Source of the DNA: Phyllobacterium sp. 21LDTY02-6
GTDB taxonomy: Bacteria; Pseudomonadota; Alphaproteobacteria; Rhizobiales; Rhizobiaceae
Reading direction: 5' to 3'
Assembly: GCF_023554255.2 (NCBI RefSeq)
Contig: NZ_JAMJWD020000002.1
Coordinates: 425,425 to 489,424, forward strand
DNA length: 64,000 nt
Made by a program: the position numbers and the translations under genes. The notes beneath the pieces were generated by a model, which was given only the letters and a program-made list of their open reading frames with translations, did not search any database and was not told the DNA's origin. Shown here in pieces: positions 27,604-37,651 of the stretch (position 1 is its first letter; each line of letters starts with the position of its first letter).

Positions 27604-30243
27604 ATGATGCATTTCAGAAATGCCATATTCACAGCCATGCTCGGCTGTACCATGCTTGCCGGCTGCCACGAGTCCGATACGACGACGGATAAAAGCGCCG
27701 CAGTTCAAGGCGTTCTGCCCCTGCCGGCGCCGCCGCCGGTAGCTGCGGTGGAACAGCCTGCTCAAACCAAGGAAGTTTTGGTCACGGTTCCGGCACCGCA
27801 GGAGCCGACCAAGCCTGTCCGTGTCGACATGAAGTTGACGGATTACGTCAACCTCTTTGTTGGTACCAAAGAGAGCGATACGGGGAGCGGGCATGCGGGC
27901 AATGTCAATCCGGGTGCTCAGACGCCGTTCGGCATGGTGAGTTTCGGTCCTGACACGACAGGCAGTGGACGAGAATGGGGTGAGGGCTCCGGCGGATATT
28001 CTCACAAGGACACGAATATCAACCACTTCAGCCTTACGCATCTCAATGGGCCGGGCTGCCGTGGACAAGGTGCCGTAGCACTGCTGCCCATGGACCGGAA
28101 AGGGGCCATCGGCGACCAGGGAGCCGAATTTCCGCATCCAGACGAAATCGCCACGCCCGGCTACTATAGCCTCACCTTTGATAGTGGCATCAAGAGCGAG
28201 TTGACGGCGACTGCCCGGTCAGTAATGGCGCGGTTCACCTATACGGACGCGCAGAATGCCTTTCTCGTCATCGATGTGGCCAGAAACAACAAGTTCCAGA
28301 CCGGGATCGACCGGAACGACTACACCGGCCTCCCGGGCCTCAGGCGTCCCGTCGCCGCCCTCGCCGAAATAGCGATCAACATAGACAGACAGTCGGTCAG
28401 CGGGAAAGCCATTGCGTCCGACTTCTGCAGCGGCAAATGGAACCAGCCGGTCTTTTTCCATGCGACGTTCGACAAGAAGCTGAAACCGATATCGCAGCCG
28501 GTGGACAAGGCAGCTCAGTTGCAATTCGACCTGCCGGCCGGTGAAACGACAGTGCTCGTCAAGATCGGTATTTCCTCGGTGAGCGAGGCCAATGCGCGGT
28601 TGAACCTCGAAACCGAGAACAAGGACTGGTCGTTCGATGCCTTGAAGGCCAAGGCGTCAGACGACTGGAACCGCCGGTTGAATACGATCCAGATCGATAT
28701 GGCGAAGACGCCCGCTGATCAACTGTCAAATAGCCAGCGGACCAATCTCACCAAGTTCTATACCGCCCTCTACCGCGTCTTCAGCGGCCCGACGATTTTC
28801 AGCGACGTCAACGGTGAATATCGGAGCTTGAAACAGGTTGACCTCGCGCTCGACAAGTCAACATTGCCTCAACGGGAAACCAGGAATGTCGCCGACTACA
28901 AGTTCAAGGTGAATGGCGAGGATGCCGGTTACACGACTCATTATTCCGGCTTCTCGATGTGGGACACCTATCGCTCCCAGGCGCAAATGCTGGCCCTGAT
29001 CGCGCCGGATGAAGCCAGCGAGATGATGCAGTCGCTCGTCGCCGACGCTGAGCAATGCGGAGCGTTTCCGCACTGGGTGGATGGAAGCGAGGACACGACG
29101 CCAATGGAAGGCGACCACGCGCTCAACGTTATTGCCGGTTCCCATGCGTTTGGCGCGACGAAGTTCGACCTGATGAAGGCGCGCAAATTCACAATGCAGT
29201 CCGTTAATGATCCCGCGAGCGCATGCAATGATAAACCGAGCGTCGGAAAGCTTAACCTCGATAATTACCGGAAGCTTGGATATATCCCCTTTGAGGAGAA
29301 TGGCTGGCATGCTTCGTCGAGCACGCTGGAGATGATCACCAGCGACCGTTCGGCAGCAGCCTTCCTGAACAGACTGCCGACCAGGGAAGCCGATTCCGTG
29401 CTCATCGCCTCGCTCATCGAGCGTTCGAAGAACTGGAACAACATTTTCGACGACGAGAAGAAGGCTCTCCGGGCAAAGAATAGCACCGGTGAATGGGTGG
29501 ACGGTAACTGGAGGAAGTCTAACTTCCACGAATCGACCGAGCCCAACTACATCTGGACGATCGCGCATGACTGGGCGGCTGTCATCGAGAAGCTGGGTGG
29601 CAAGGCGGCAGCGATAACACGCCTGAACACGCTGTTCTCGTTCAGATCATTCGCCAGGAGGGACCAGCCAAGCGGGAAAAGCCTGAACGGAGGTGAGAGT
29701 TCGGAACACTACTATATAGGCAACGAACCAGCATTCCAGACGCCCTGGGCCTATAATTGGGCCGGAGCGCCGAAATATGCCCAGTACATCATACCAGTGA
29801 TCATGAACAAGAATTTCTCGTTGGGGCCGGACGGGCTGCCGGGCAATGACGATATGGGGGCCACCTCTGCCTGGTATGTCTGGGCGGCGCTCGGTCTCTA
29901 CCCCGTGATCCCCTCGGAGCCTGGCTTTGCGGTCTCAACTCCGCAATTCGACGGCATAACGCTATGGCTGGGCAATGGCGAAAACCTGCGTCTGGAAACG
30001 GGCGTGCAAGCCCTGATCGATAATGTCCGCTACATCAAGGACATGAAGCTGAACGGTGAAGCCTATAAGGGCAGTTGGCTGCCGCTGAACAAGATAAAGG
30101 ATGGCGGAAAACTGTCTTATGTCCTCGACGCGCAGCCTACGGATTGGGGCTCGGGTGACGCGCTGACACCGCCGTCCGGGCCGGCGGCCGATTATGGCGA
30201 GGCGACCGGCAAGCCGCCTTCATCGGTGCAGATGGTACAATGA
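27604..30243 (+). CDS. GH92 family alpha-mannosidase lipoprotein (copy 1)
   Basis: 879 residues. A lipoprotein signal peptide with lipobox LAGC (MHFRNAIFTAMLGCTMLAGC) is followed by a Pro/Ala-rich linker to about residue 75. The GH92 N-terminal beta domain begins DYVNLFVGTKESDTGSGHAG...NPGAQTPFGMVSFGPDT, and the catalytic (alpha/alpha)6 domain has WDTYRSQAQMLALIAP and GNDDMGATSAWYVWAALGLYP. GH92 enzymes are Ca2+-dependent exo-alpha-mannosidases on alpha-1,2/1,3/1,4/1,6-mannosides. At the general-acid motif it reads FHESTEPNY rather than the EGNAW type of copies 3 and 4, so linkage specificity may differ. GGAGGAG precedes the start; ATG 27607 is an alternative. Confidence 0.92.
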   Translation: MMHFRNAIFTAMLGCTMLAGCHESDTTTDKSAAVQGVLPLPAPPPVAAVEQPAQTKEVLVTVPAPQEPTKPVRVDMKLTDYVNLFVGTKESDTGSGHAGNVNPGAQTPFGMVSFGPDTTGSGREWGEGSGGYSHKDTNINHFSLTHLNGPGCRGQGAVALLPMDRKGAIGDQGAEFPHPDEIATPGYYSLTFDSGIKSELTATARSVMARFTYTDAQNAFLVIDVARNNKFQTGIDRNDYTGLPGLRRPVAALAEIAINIDRQSVSGKAIASDFCSGKWNQPVFFHATFDKKLKPISQPVDKAAQLQFDLPAGETTVLVKIGISSVSEANARLNLETENKDWSFDALKAKASDDWNRRLNTIQIDMAKTPADQLSNSQRTNLTKFYTALYRVFSGPTIFSDVNGEYRSLKQVDLALDKSTLPQRETRNVADYKFKVNGEDAGYTTHYSGFSMWDTYRSQAQMLALIAPDEASEMMQSLVADAEQCGAFPHWVDGSEDTTPMEGDHALNVIAGSHAFGATKFDLMKARKFTMQSVNDPASACNDKPSVGKLNLDNYRKLGYIPFEENGWHASSSTLEMITSDRSAAAFLNRLPTREADSVLIASLIERSKNWNNIFDDEKKALRAKNSTGEWVDGNWRKSNFHESTEPNYIWTIAHDWAAVIEKLGGKAAAITRLNTLFSFRSFARRDQPSGKSLNGGESSEHYYIGNEPAFQTPWAYNWAGAPKYAQYIIPVIMNKNFSLGPDGLPGNDDMGATSAWYVWAALGLYPVIPSEPGFAVSTPQFDGITLWLGNGENLRLETGVQALIDNVRYIKDMKLNGEAYKGSWLPLNKIKDGGKLSYVLDAQPTDWGSGDALTPPSGPAADYGEATGKPPSSVQMVQ

Positions 30244-30250
30244 CGAATAA

Positions 30251-30274
30251 AAGGGGCGGCTTTTGCCGCCCCTT
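30251..30274 (-). terminator. Bidirectional terminator between GH92 copy 1 and the RTX gene
   Basis: Perfect 10-bp stem AAGGGGCGGC/GCCGCCCCTT with a TTTT (AAAA) loop. On the minus strand it is followed by TTTTATT, so it mainly serves the RTX gene, which ends six bases away, but it can also stop GH92 transcription. Confidence 0.9.
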
Positions 30275-30280
30275 CCTCAT

Positions 30281-31948
30281 TTACAGGATGAAATCATCGG
30301 CCGCCCAGTCATGGCCGCTATCGTTGACCGCTATGATCAGGTCGGCGATGCCGTCGCCATTGTTGTCGGCCTCGATCTGCAGATAGGTCGGCTCGGAGAC
30401 ATTTTCCGGCACGACCACGCGCAATTCGCCAGCCGTGCCCGAAAAGCCGCTTTCTCCGATGAAATGGAACGGTTCATTGCTTGCCGTATTGGTATTGGCG
30501 TCGACCCGGCTCAGATCGACCTTGTCGCCATCGGCAGCGCTGAAATCGGTGATGTAGTCCGCGTAATTCTGATCGTCGCCTTCCTGAAACGCTCTTTCAG
30601 CGGCATGGAAGGTGAAAAGATCGGCGCCGGCGCCGCCGGTCAGCACGTCATTGCCCCAATAGCCATCGAGGACATTGTTGCCGGCATTGCCGGTGATGAA
30701 ATCATCATATTGGCTGCCGGTCAGGTTCTCGACATTGAGGAGCGTATCGCCGAAGGAGTTTTCGCCGGTCGACAGGTCGATCGTGCCTCCATCCACCGCT
30801 TCGCCATAGCTCACGGTGTCGATACCTGCTCCGCCATCGATCCAATCGCCGCCATTGCCTGCGAAAATAAGGTCATCGCCCGCTTCGCCATTGACAATGT
30901 CCTCACCGGCGCCGCCGCTGAGGATGTCGTTGCCGGCGCCGCCCGCGAGGGAATCATCGCCGTCGCCGCCCAGCAGATGGTCCGCACCATCGCCGCCGTC
31001 GAGCCAGTCGGAGCCTGCACCGCCCAGCAATTGATCATTGCCCGCGTCGCCGCTGAAACGGTCCTCGCCGCTGCCGCCGATCAGCGTGTCTCCACCGTCG
31101 CCGCCATAGGCCCAGTTTGCACCGTCTCCGGTCTCCACGCGATCATCGCCGCCGCCAGCCAGGATCCAGTTGGTGCCGCGACCGCCCAGGATATAGTCAT
31201 CGCCGTCGCCGCCATTGATATTGTCGTCGCCGTTACCGCCATTGATCCGGTCGTCGCCGTCGCCACCGATCAGGGTGTCATTGCCATTGCCGCCGCGAAG
31301 ATAGTCGGCACCCGCGCCGCCGTTGAGATAATCGTCGCCACGGCCGCCACTGAGCCAGTCATCCCCGCTGCCGCCGAGCAATCTGTCGTTGCCATTGCCA
31401 CCGCCGAGACGATCGGCTCCATCGCCACCGTCCAGGATATCGTCGCCATTGCCGCCGAAGAGATGGTCTTCGCCCTCGCCGCCAAGAAGCCGGTCGTTGC
31501 CGGAACCGCCATCCATCCAGTCATTGCCGGAGCCGCCGACCAAGGTATCATTGCCGGCACCGCCCGACAGGCCATCATCACCGGCGAGACCGACAAGGAC
31601 ATTGTCGCCCGCATCTCCGGAAATGATATCATCGAAGACCGAGCCGACGACGTTTTCGAAGCCGACCGCCAGCCTGTCGCCCTCGGCATCGCCATTCCAG
31701 CTGCCGAGCGCGCCGGATCCATTATAGCCGCCGAGGCGAACCATGACCCCTTCGGACGAACCCGCATAGGCGAGGGTATCGATCCCCTCATTTCCCATGA
31801 GGAGGTCCGAACCGCCCTTGGCCTCGACAAAATCATTGCCGCTGCCTCCGAAGACCGTATCATCAGCATTGCTGCCGATGATGATTTGATCCTTTCCATT
31901 ATCAGGATTCACATTCAGGAGATCGAGCAGGGATTGATCTATAGCCAC
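30281..31948 (-). CDS. RTX calcium-binding repeat protein, type I secretion substrate
   Basis: 555 residues made almost entirely of about 30 GGxGxDxLx nonapeptides (for example [20 protein letters not shown]), which form Ca2+-binding beta rolls in hemolysin-type proteins. A second short cluster ([10 protein letters not shown]) is followed by about 100 residues ending WAADDFIL, a hydrophobic end typical of type I secretion signals. There is no N-terminal signal peptide and no catalytic domain. I choose the GTG at 31948 ([11 protein letters not shown]) because GAGGA precedes it and the upstream extension (to 31990) is not protein-like. No secretion ABC/MFP genes are in the window. Confidence 0.9.
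   Translation of the reverse strand: MAIDQSLLDLLNVNPDNGKDQIIIGSNADDTVFGGSGNDFVEAKGGSDLLMGNEGIDTLAYAGSSEGVMVRLGGYNGSGALGSWNGDAEGDRLAVGFENVVGSVFDDIISGDAGDNVLVGLAGDDGLSGGAGNDTLVGGSGNDWMDGGSGNDRLLGGEGEDHLFGGNGDDILDGGDGADRLGGGNGNDRLLGGSGDDWLSGGRGDDYLNGGAGADYLRGGNGNDTLIGGDGDDRINGGNGDDNINGGDGDDYILGGRGTNWILAGGGDDRVETGDGANWAYGGDGGDTLIGGSGEDRFSGDAGNDQLLGGAGSDWLDGGDGADHLLGGDGDDSLAGGAGNDILSGGAGEDIVNGEAGDDLIFAGNGGDWIDGGAGIDTVSYGEAVDGGTIDLSTGENSFGDTLLNVENLTGSQYDDFITGNAGNNVLDGYWGNDVLTGGAGADLFTFHAAERAFQEGDDQNYADYITDFSAADGDKVDLSRVDANTNTASNEPFHFIGESGFSGTAGELRVVVPENVSEPTYLQIEADNNGDGIADLIIAVNDSGHDWAADDFIL
30630..31860 (-). repeat. RTX nonapeptide repeat block
   Basis: 27-bp units coding for G-G-x-G-x-D-x-L-x. 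The strong codon periodicity also leaves long open frames on the opposite strand, which are not genes. Confidence 0.88.
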
Positions 31949-32088
31949 GGCGGTCCTCGTCCAACAGAGATCAGAGCAAAACGGCTCCATAATATTTGCG
32001 AAAATGAACTACAACTTACGACAAATTCCAAATGAATTTTTTATTGCGAACTATTCCTGTAAACTCAAAGCAATATATTTCAAATCAT

Positions 32089-32103
32089 GAAGTAATTTAC
32101 TTC
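32089..32103. promoter_or_regulatory. Palindrome upstream of the RTX gene
   Basis: GAAGTAA-T-TTACTTC, perfect 7-bp arms around one base, lies 141 bp upstream of the RTX start codon and 59 bp past the stop of the large outer membrane gene. Possible regulator site; no T-run makes a terminator unlikely. Confidence 0.4.
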
Positions 32104-32161
32104 GACTGACGTAATTCACCTCTAACATGGGGCTTTTCGAGCATCTAATCGATTGGTCATG

Positions 32162-35100
32162 TCAGAACTTGCCGACGAGATTGATAAAGGCACCGCGGTC
32201 ATCGAGCGTCTGGTCACGCAGATCATCCGAAAAACGACCAAAATTATATCCGGCCCCCACCTTGAAATTGTTACCCACGCCCTTGTAGAGGGCCAGCAAG
32301 GCGCCGTAGTCGGTCGTTGCGGCCTCCGGCATGCCCAACACCCTCCCCTCCGCGAGCAAGCTGAACCCGTGGCCGAAATCGAGATCGGCACGCAGAATGC
32401 CGAGATGCGCCGAAGAGTGCTGCCACAGGCGGGATGCGCCATCGGCAAGTGCATGCTGCCGCGTCTGGCCAATGCGAAAGCCATATTTGGCACCGACTGA
32501 AAGCCATGAAAGCAATTCATAATCGACATCGAGCGACAATATCTGGCTGCGCTGCTGCGGCCCGTCTTTATCTCCCGTCACGGCGCTCACCTGGTCGGCT
32601 CCCGGTATGTCGTGCAGAAATCCGTATTTGAAAAGTGCGTTGAGCCTGTCATGCGTTGTCGGCCGGTAGGCGAGCCCCAGCATCGCTTCCACATAACGCC
32701 CGTCACGATAGGCTGCCGGCATGTCACTGGCGGACAGGACGGCATCGGCATCAATCAGCACGCTCCAATCCTGCGTCGCCTTCCATTTGAGCCTGCCGGA
32801 AACGAGATAGGTATCCATGTCGCCGCCAAGGTCGCCATCCTCGAACCGCGCCTCGGTTCGCATGCGCGCGCTCAGGCTGTCTTTCACCTCATAACCAATG
32901 GCCAGGGAATAGGCCTTCCTGTCGAAGTCGGCAAATTCCGCTCCCGCCGGGCCCTCATCAGTATCGTCCTCCACCGTCCCGATCTCGATGCCACCGTCGA
33001 TCGTCCACCGCTCCGGCGTATAAATGACGCCGTAGGTCTGCGTAAGCGCGGTGCGCTGCCCGAAAAGATCGTAATTGCGCTCCGCATAGGTGGAAAGCGT
33101 GTCGTCCAGTTTCCGCCGGGCCCCAACTACAACCTCGCCGTGGTCGCGACCCGAAAGATCGAGCACACGGTCCACGTCCAATGCGCGATCAGGATCGAGG
33201 CGGTAGCCGAAATAATAGGTGCTTTCGGCCGTCGGATGATAATTGAGCGATGCTGCCGCACCGAGACCGAGATCGCCGACGGAAATCTCGGCGGCAAGAT
33301 CGATCTTCTCCGACCAGACATACTCGGTACCGACGCCGATGCGATTATTGGCAGCGATATTGCCTGAACGGCTCAAGGTCCCCTGGCCGAAGACGTAATA
33401 GGCGTGGTCCGCATCGGCGCGGTAGTCCAGTCGAACGCCACTGTCGAGCCGCGAACCGTCATGCTGCCGTGAGGCGGTTCGGCGCCAGGGGGCATGCAGG
33501 GTGGTATAAGTCGCGCCGAAGGACGCTTTCCAATATTCGTTCAATTGCCAGCTGATCTCCAGATCGCCCTTCCGTCTGGACCTGCCACCCATCGTGCGGC
33601 CAGTCCAGGGATCGACACCCAGGCCCTGCCGGTAGTCGTCATAGTTCAGCTGCAGCGCCCAATCCTCGGCCAGGCCGATCTCGGCGAATCCTCCCCACAT
33701 GCGCTTTCCGAGCGCGTTTCTTGCGGCAAAAGTGGCAAAACCAGCGCCCATATCCTCATAGAACCCGCCGATCCTGCCTGCAATCTGTCCGCCGCTGGCC
33801 TCTGCGAGATCCGCCTGCCCATTCAGCCGCCAGGAGAGCGCGGAACGCTCGCCGGCGCCCGACGGAGCAAATTCATGGATGGACAGGCCGCCATCGAGCG
33901 AGTGCGATGCCCCGAAGCCGGGCCCGCTCGAACGGGCGAATTCGGCGTCGATAAAGGTGTTTTCAGATCGCTTGAGCCGAACATCCGCGCCATAGGCATT
34001 CTGGTCAGCCTGCCCCAGATCCTCGCTCATGCCCGTGATGCCGACGCGCAATCCGTCCGTCAGCCAATGTTGGGCGCGACCGCCATAGGCATATCCATCG
34101 ACAGTGCCAGCCGAAGGGGTGAATTCGTATTCGACCACCAGATAGGCCTTCTCGCCGCCGAAGGCTCCTTGCCGGACGACCCGGCTTGTCGCAGTGGCAG
34201 AAGAGAGCGGCCGCTTCAGGATCAGCAGGCCTTGAAGATAGTCGAACGTATAATCATCGCCAAAACGCAATTTCCTGCGCTTGACGACGCGTCCAGTCAT
34301 ATGATCGCGGAACTCGACGGTGGCGCTCTCGGATCCGATCGTGACGTCCTGGCGCTTCAGGAAATAGGCCGAGCCGCCGGTGCCCAGAAACTCGTCGCGC
34401 TGCGGCAGGCTGTCGGGCTGGGCGCCGTAGAGCTGCACTTCACTGCGGCGCTCGCCGGATGTGGTCAATTTACCTGATTTATAGACGGCGCTCGCACCGT
34501 AGAGCGCCCGATCGGTGCGCATGAATTCCGTTTCGCTGACGGAAGCGCGATAATTGCCCCAGAGGACATGGCTATCGCCCTGCTCGAGGCGGACATAGAA
34601 TTTACCATTGGTGGGCGCATCGTCGATGCTGGAGGAACCATCGCCATAGATCGGGTAGAATGCCTCAGGATCGAGGCGGCGCAGCGTCTGCCTCGGATCC
34701 CTGGCATCCATTGCGCGAAACATGCCGGAAATGTCACCCTCGCCCGTGTCCGCTGCCGCCGTCAGCAGATATTTGCCCTTGATCTTCCCCTTCAGATAAA
34801 AAGCGACGCGCCCGCGCGCATAGGTCTCGTCATATTCGCCGGGGCGTACCGCCTCGATATGTCTGTCTCCGGAACGCCTGCCGACCGTCATATCGGCCAG
34901 CCCGACGTAGAACCAGTCGCGATCGGATTGTGCGCTGCTGTCCCGCGCATTATCTGCCGTGCCGATGCGCGAAACGGGAAAATTGAGCTTTGTCATCTTG
35001 CCCGCTGTCAGCCTGGCGAGGCGGGGATTTTCGCCGTTCATTGCATATCCCGCAGGCAGCGTCGTCTGATCCAGCTTCATGATGAAGTTGGATCCGATGC

Positions 35101-37339
35101 GACTGTCCGGCAGGTCGGCACACGCCACGTGGAACATGCCGTTCTTGTCCGTCGTGACCAGCAGGCCCCGTACCATTGCAAGCCTCACCCCCGCCATGCC
35201 GAGTTCACCCGGCTGCTGCCGGCCGTCACCACTGCGATCATCGAAGACCTTGCCGATCAAATCGCCGCAGTCGAATATGGGATCGGCGAGAACCTCGATC
35301 GTAGCCGTTGCTTCCGGCGCGAGGGGCCCAGCATCCAATGTGGCGCTCGCCCGATTGACATGCTTGCCTGGCGCGGCGCTGCCGAGGGCAAGGAGCTCCA
35401 GCCTGATCGATCGCTTGCCGCGAGGCGAAACATCGACCTCGAATCTCGTTTCGCGCCCGCTGATGTTCGGATCAACCGGCGCGGCATCAATACTCGCAGA
35501 GCCTTCGACGTAACGGAACCCGGACGGAACGATGTCGCTGATGGTGACGCCAACCACGCTTTCCTTGCTGCGGTTGGTCGCCGTAATCGTAAAGGGCGCC
35601 ATCTCGCCACGCCGTATCTGGCGTGCTCCGGCCTCGATGGTCAGCGAAAAGTCGCGATCGGCGGGGACAGGCAGCAAAGCCAGCCGCGACCGGGCGGTAT
35701 CCGACATCACATCCAGCCTGGCCTCTGCACCCTGGTCATGCGGCGCGAAGCTCGCCCGGGCCGTCGCTTCATTCAGGACGACAGCCTCGGAAGTCAGCCG
35801 ATCGATATCCTCCCGCTGCAACGTATAGGAGGCGGTGAACCGACGCTCGGCGCGTATGGCGAGCAATGCCTGTGACGGCTGAACGAAAGTGAGGCCAGCG
35901 GCTGCGGCTTGGCCGCCGAATGTCGGCCCCTTATCCGCAATCATGACCCGCTCAAGCGGTACATTGCCGACATTGGCGACATCGAACCAATAGCTGATCG
36001 TTTCTCCCGCCTGGGCAAATCCATCGCGGTTTTCATCATTGAACCTGCCGCTTTTCGCAAGAGTCAGCCGTGGTTCGGCGCCGAGCGAGACCGATGTCCT
36101 GCTCTCATTGCTCACAACAAGACCGCTCATATCGGATGGTTCGTGGGGGCCGACGACAACAGCATGTCTCACTCCCCTTGGTGCCAGTCCTGGAGACGCT
36201 ACCTGGCCCTGCGCTACCGCCCGGTTCTCGACTGGAGCGCCGAAATGCTGCGGTTCGAGCCGCAGGCCCGCAGAGATGGTCGTTTCGTCCGTCGCGCCGG
36301 GCTCGAGGCGCGCGATGGGGCCGCCGTGCAATATGGTGCCGGGCAAGAGACCGGTGACCTGGATGCCCGTCAGCGGCGTATTGCCCGTATTGGTAATCCG
36401 GAACCTGTAGGGCAGAATGCCGCCGACTTCGCTCGCCGTCGGCTTGTCGGCCTTCATCTCCAGGGCGATGGACGGTAACCTCGGCAATTGCACCCGCGCA
36501 TTCGCCGGAGTACTGGTTATCATGGTTGCGTAGGATGTCTGGCCATTCGCCGTTGCGATAGCATCGACATATCCCGCCTCTATGTCATCGGCGGTGAGCA
36601 CATGACTGCCGGCGCACGTCGCTTCCTCTCCCCGCTTGAGCTCCGCCGCTTCGCATTGGATGGACATGCCCGGCACGGCATTCTCTATCGCAATTTCACT
36701 GAGCGGAACGTTGCCGCTATTGGATATGATGAAACGATAGGCGATCAACTCGCCTGGCTCGGCCTTGGCCGGTGCACGACCTGTCATCTCGAGGGCAAGT
36801 GAGGGGTCTTCAAGGCTGTCGGTCGTCGAGGACGGTCCGGTGGTGATGGCCAACTCTGCCGCCGTACCCGAGGCGGTGGCTCTGTTGCTGATTTCAGCGG
36901 CCGCATAGTCGCTTTCTGTGATCCTGTAGTCACCGTGACAGGCCATGCTTTCGCCCGGAGCCAGAGTGCTCCGCGGACACATGACCGCTCCTTGCAGCCT
37001 CTCATCATCGATCGCAATATTCTGGAACGGCAAATCTCCGACATTGGTCAAGTCAAAGCGATAGGTAAGCGTGTCACCCGGCTTGATGCCCGACCGGGAC
37101 GTCGCGCTCACGCCGAAATGGATGTCGAGATCCTGATAGGAGATGCTGGTCAGAGGTTCGGCTTCCACCTTGGCGATGGCAGGCCCGGCAGGTAGCGGCG
37201 CGGCTCGATTGGCACCGCGCCAATCGCCGGAAAGTCCCGCTGCCCAGACCGGAACCGACAACGCGAGCAAGGGTACTGCAATGAGAAACACGGAGAGTAA
37301 ACGGCGTGCCCGCCAAATGCGGAGGAATGGATGAAACAT
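32162..37339 (-). CDS. Giant outer-membrane protein: DUF11 repeats, SdrD-B-like domain and beta-barrel
   Basis: 1725 residues. After a signal peptide (cleavage near VWAAG, residue 35) come about five DUF11-like immunoglobulin-type repeats (about 53-165, 175-285, 290-395, 420-545 and 565-680; recurring YRFxxxNxGNxPLxxIxI), then an SdrD-B/Cna-B-like domain (about 690-800; GKVFDDRSGDGRQQPGELGMAGVRLAM), then a roughly 900-residue region rich in alternating aromatic/polar strands ending VGKF. A C-terminal Phe is the usual BamA-recognised end of outer-membrane barrels. A surface adhesin or glycan-binding porin is plausible but unproven. It is not a TonB-dependent receptor: no plug domain or TonB box is seen. 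Confidence 0.8.
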   Translation of the reverse strand: MFHPFLRIWRARRLLSVFLIAVPLLALSVPVWAAGLSGDWRGANRAAPLPAGPAIAKVEAEPLTSISYQDLDIHFGVSATSRSGIKPGDTLTYRFDLTNVGDLPFQNIAIDDERLQGAVMCPRSTLAPGESMACHGDYRITESDYAAAEISNRATASGTAAELAITTGPSSTTDSLEDPSLALEMTGRAPAKAEPGELIAYRFIISNSGNVPLSEIAIENAVPGMSIQCEAAELKRGEEATCAGSHVLTADDIEAGYVDAIATANGQTSYATMITSTPANARVQLPRLPSIALEMKADKPTASEVGGILPYRFRITNTGNTPLTGIQVTGLLPGTILHGGPIARLEPGATDETTISAGLRLEPQHFGAPVENRAVAQGQVASPGLAPRGVRHAVVVGPHEPSDMSGLVVSNESRTSVSLGAEPRLTLAKSGRFNDENRDGFAQAGETISYWFDVANVGNVPLERVMIADKGPTFGGQAAAAGLTFVQPSQALLAIRAERRFTASYTLQREDIDRLTSEAVVLNEATARASFAPHDQGAEARLDVMSDTARSRLALLPVPADRDFSLTIEAGARQIRRGEMAPFTITATNRSKESVVGVTISDIVPSGFRYVEGSASIDAAPVDPNISGRETRFEVDVSPRGKRSIRLELLALGSAAPGKHVNRASATLDAGPLAPEATATIEVLADPIFDCGDLIGKVFDDRSGDGRQQPGELGMAGVRLAMVRGLLVTTDKNGMFHVACADLPDSRIGSNFIMKLDQTTLPAGYAMNGENPRLARLTAGKMTKLNFPVSRIGTADNARDSSAQSDRDWFYVGLADMTVGRRSGDRHIEAVRPGEYDETYARGRVAFYLKGKIKGKYLLTAAADTGEGDISGMFRAMDARDPRQTLRRLDPEAFYPIYGDGSSSIDDAPTNGKFYVRLEQGDSHVLWGNYRASVSETEFMRTDRALYGASAVYKSGKLTTSGERRSEVQLYGAQPDSLPQRDEFLGTGGSAYFLKRQDVTIGSESATVEFRDHMTGRVVKRRKLRFGDDYTFDYLQGLLILKRPLSSATATSRVVRQGAFGGEKAYLVVEYEFTPSAGTVDGYAYGGRAQHWLTDGLRVGITGMSEDLGQADQNAYGADVRLKRSENTFIDAEFARSSGPGFGASHSLDGGLSIHEFAPSGAGERSALSWRLNGQADLAEASGGQIAGRIGGFYEDMGAGFATFAARNALGKRMWGGFAEIGLAEDWALQLNYDDYRQGLGVDPWTGRTMGGRSRRKGDLEISWQLNEYWKASFGATYTTLHAPWRRTASRQHDGSRLDSGVRLDYRADADHAYYVFGQGTLSRSGNIAANNRIGVGTEYVWSEKIDLAAEISVGDLGLGAAASLNYHPTAESTYYFGYRLDPDRALDVDRVLDLSGRDHGEVVVGARRKLDDTLSTYAERNYDLFGQRTALTQTYGVIYTPERWTIDGGIEIGTVEDDTDEGPAGAEFADFDRKAYSLAIGYEVKDSLSARMRTEARFEDGDLGGDMDTYLVSGRLKWKATQDWSVLIDADAVLSASDMPAAYRDGRYVEAMLGLAYRPTTHDRLNALFKYGFLHDIPGADQVSAVTGDKDGPQQRSQILSLDVDYELLSWLSVGAKYGFRIGQTRQHALADGASRLWQHSSAHLGILRADLDFGHGFSLLAEGRVLGMPEAATTDYGALLALYKGVGNNFKVGAGYNFGRFSDDLRDQTLDDRGAFINLVGKF

Positions 37340-37651
37340 ATCAAATACTCACAATACAACTTTTGATGGTAACGGAGCCTGCCGGCATTCGAGAACGCCG
37401 ACCTGAAAAATATGTAGCAATAATTGATACTTACGGTATTTGCTCGCGTCGGTTTTCGTCAACAGATCCGGCGGCACTGTCTGATTCTATGGTTAATGTG
37501 CATTAATAATACACTTATAAGTTGTACTACCGACTCATGATTCCAACGCATATGCTGCCAGAGAGTCCCGCTGCACCGACTGTTTCAACCTGCCACATTG
37601 CAACTGGCCGTCCGGGGAATTAATATATTAATTGACCAGTTGGAGATTTAC
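37340..37651. promoter_or_regulatory. Divergent promoter region between the outer membrane protein and uxaA
   Basis: 312 AT-rich bases without a gene. It contains three palindromes: TTAATG-TG-CATTAA (37493-37506), ACTTATAAGT (37513-37522), and the perfect 16-mer AATTAATATATTAATT (37618-37633). I see no RNA gene or terminator. Confidence 0.65.
37618..37633. promoter_or_regulatory. Putative hexuronate-regulator operator at uxaA
   Basis: Perfect palindrome AATTAATATATTAATT, 19 bases before the uxaA ATG and just upstream of its GGAGA. Its core TAATATATTA recurs at 42148-42157 in the other divergent promoter of the pathway. Confidence 0.65.

Noticed and set aside
30263..32035. 590-codon plus-strand open frame opposite the RTX gene
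   Set aside because: It is a shadow of the GC-rich 27-bp RTX repeats: its Ala/Ile/Val-rich translation follows the reverse complement of the repeat codons and matches no family. The minus-strand product has clear RTX motifs.
32162..37339. TonB-dependent receptor or SusC-like transporter for the GH92 locus
   Set aside because: The protein has DUF11-like repeats and a putative barrel but no plug domain or TonB box, and no SusD-like partner exists in the window.
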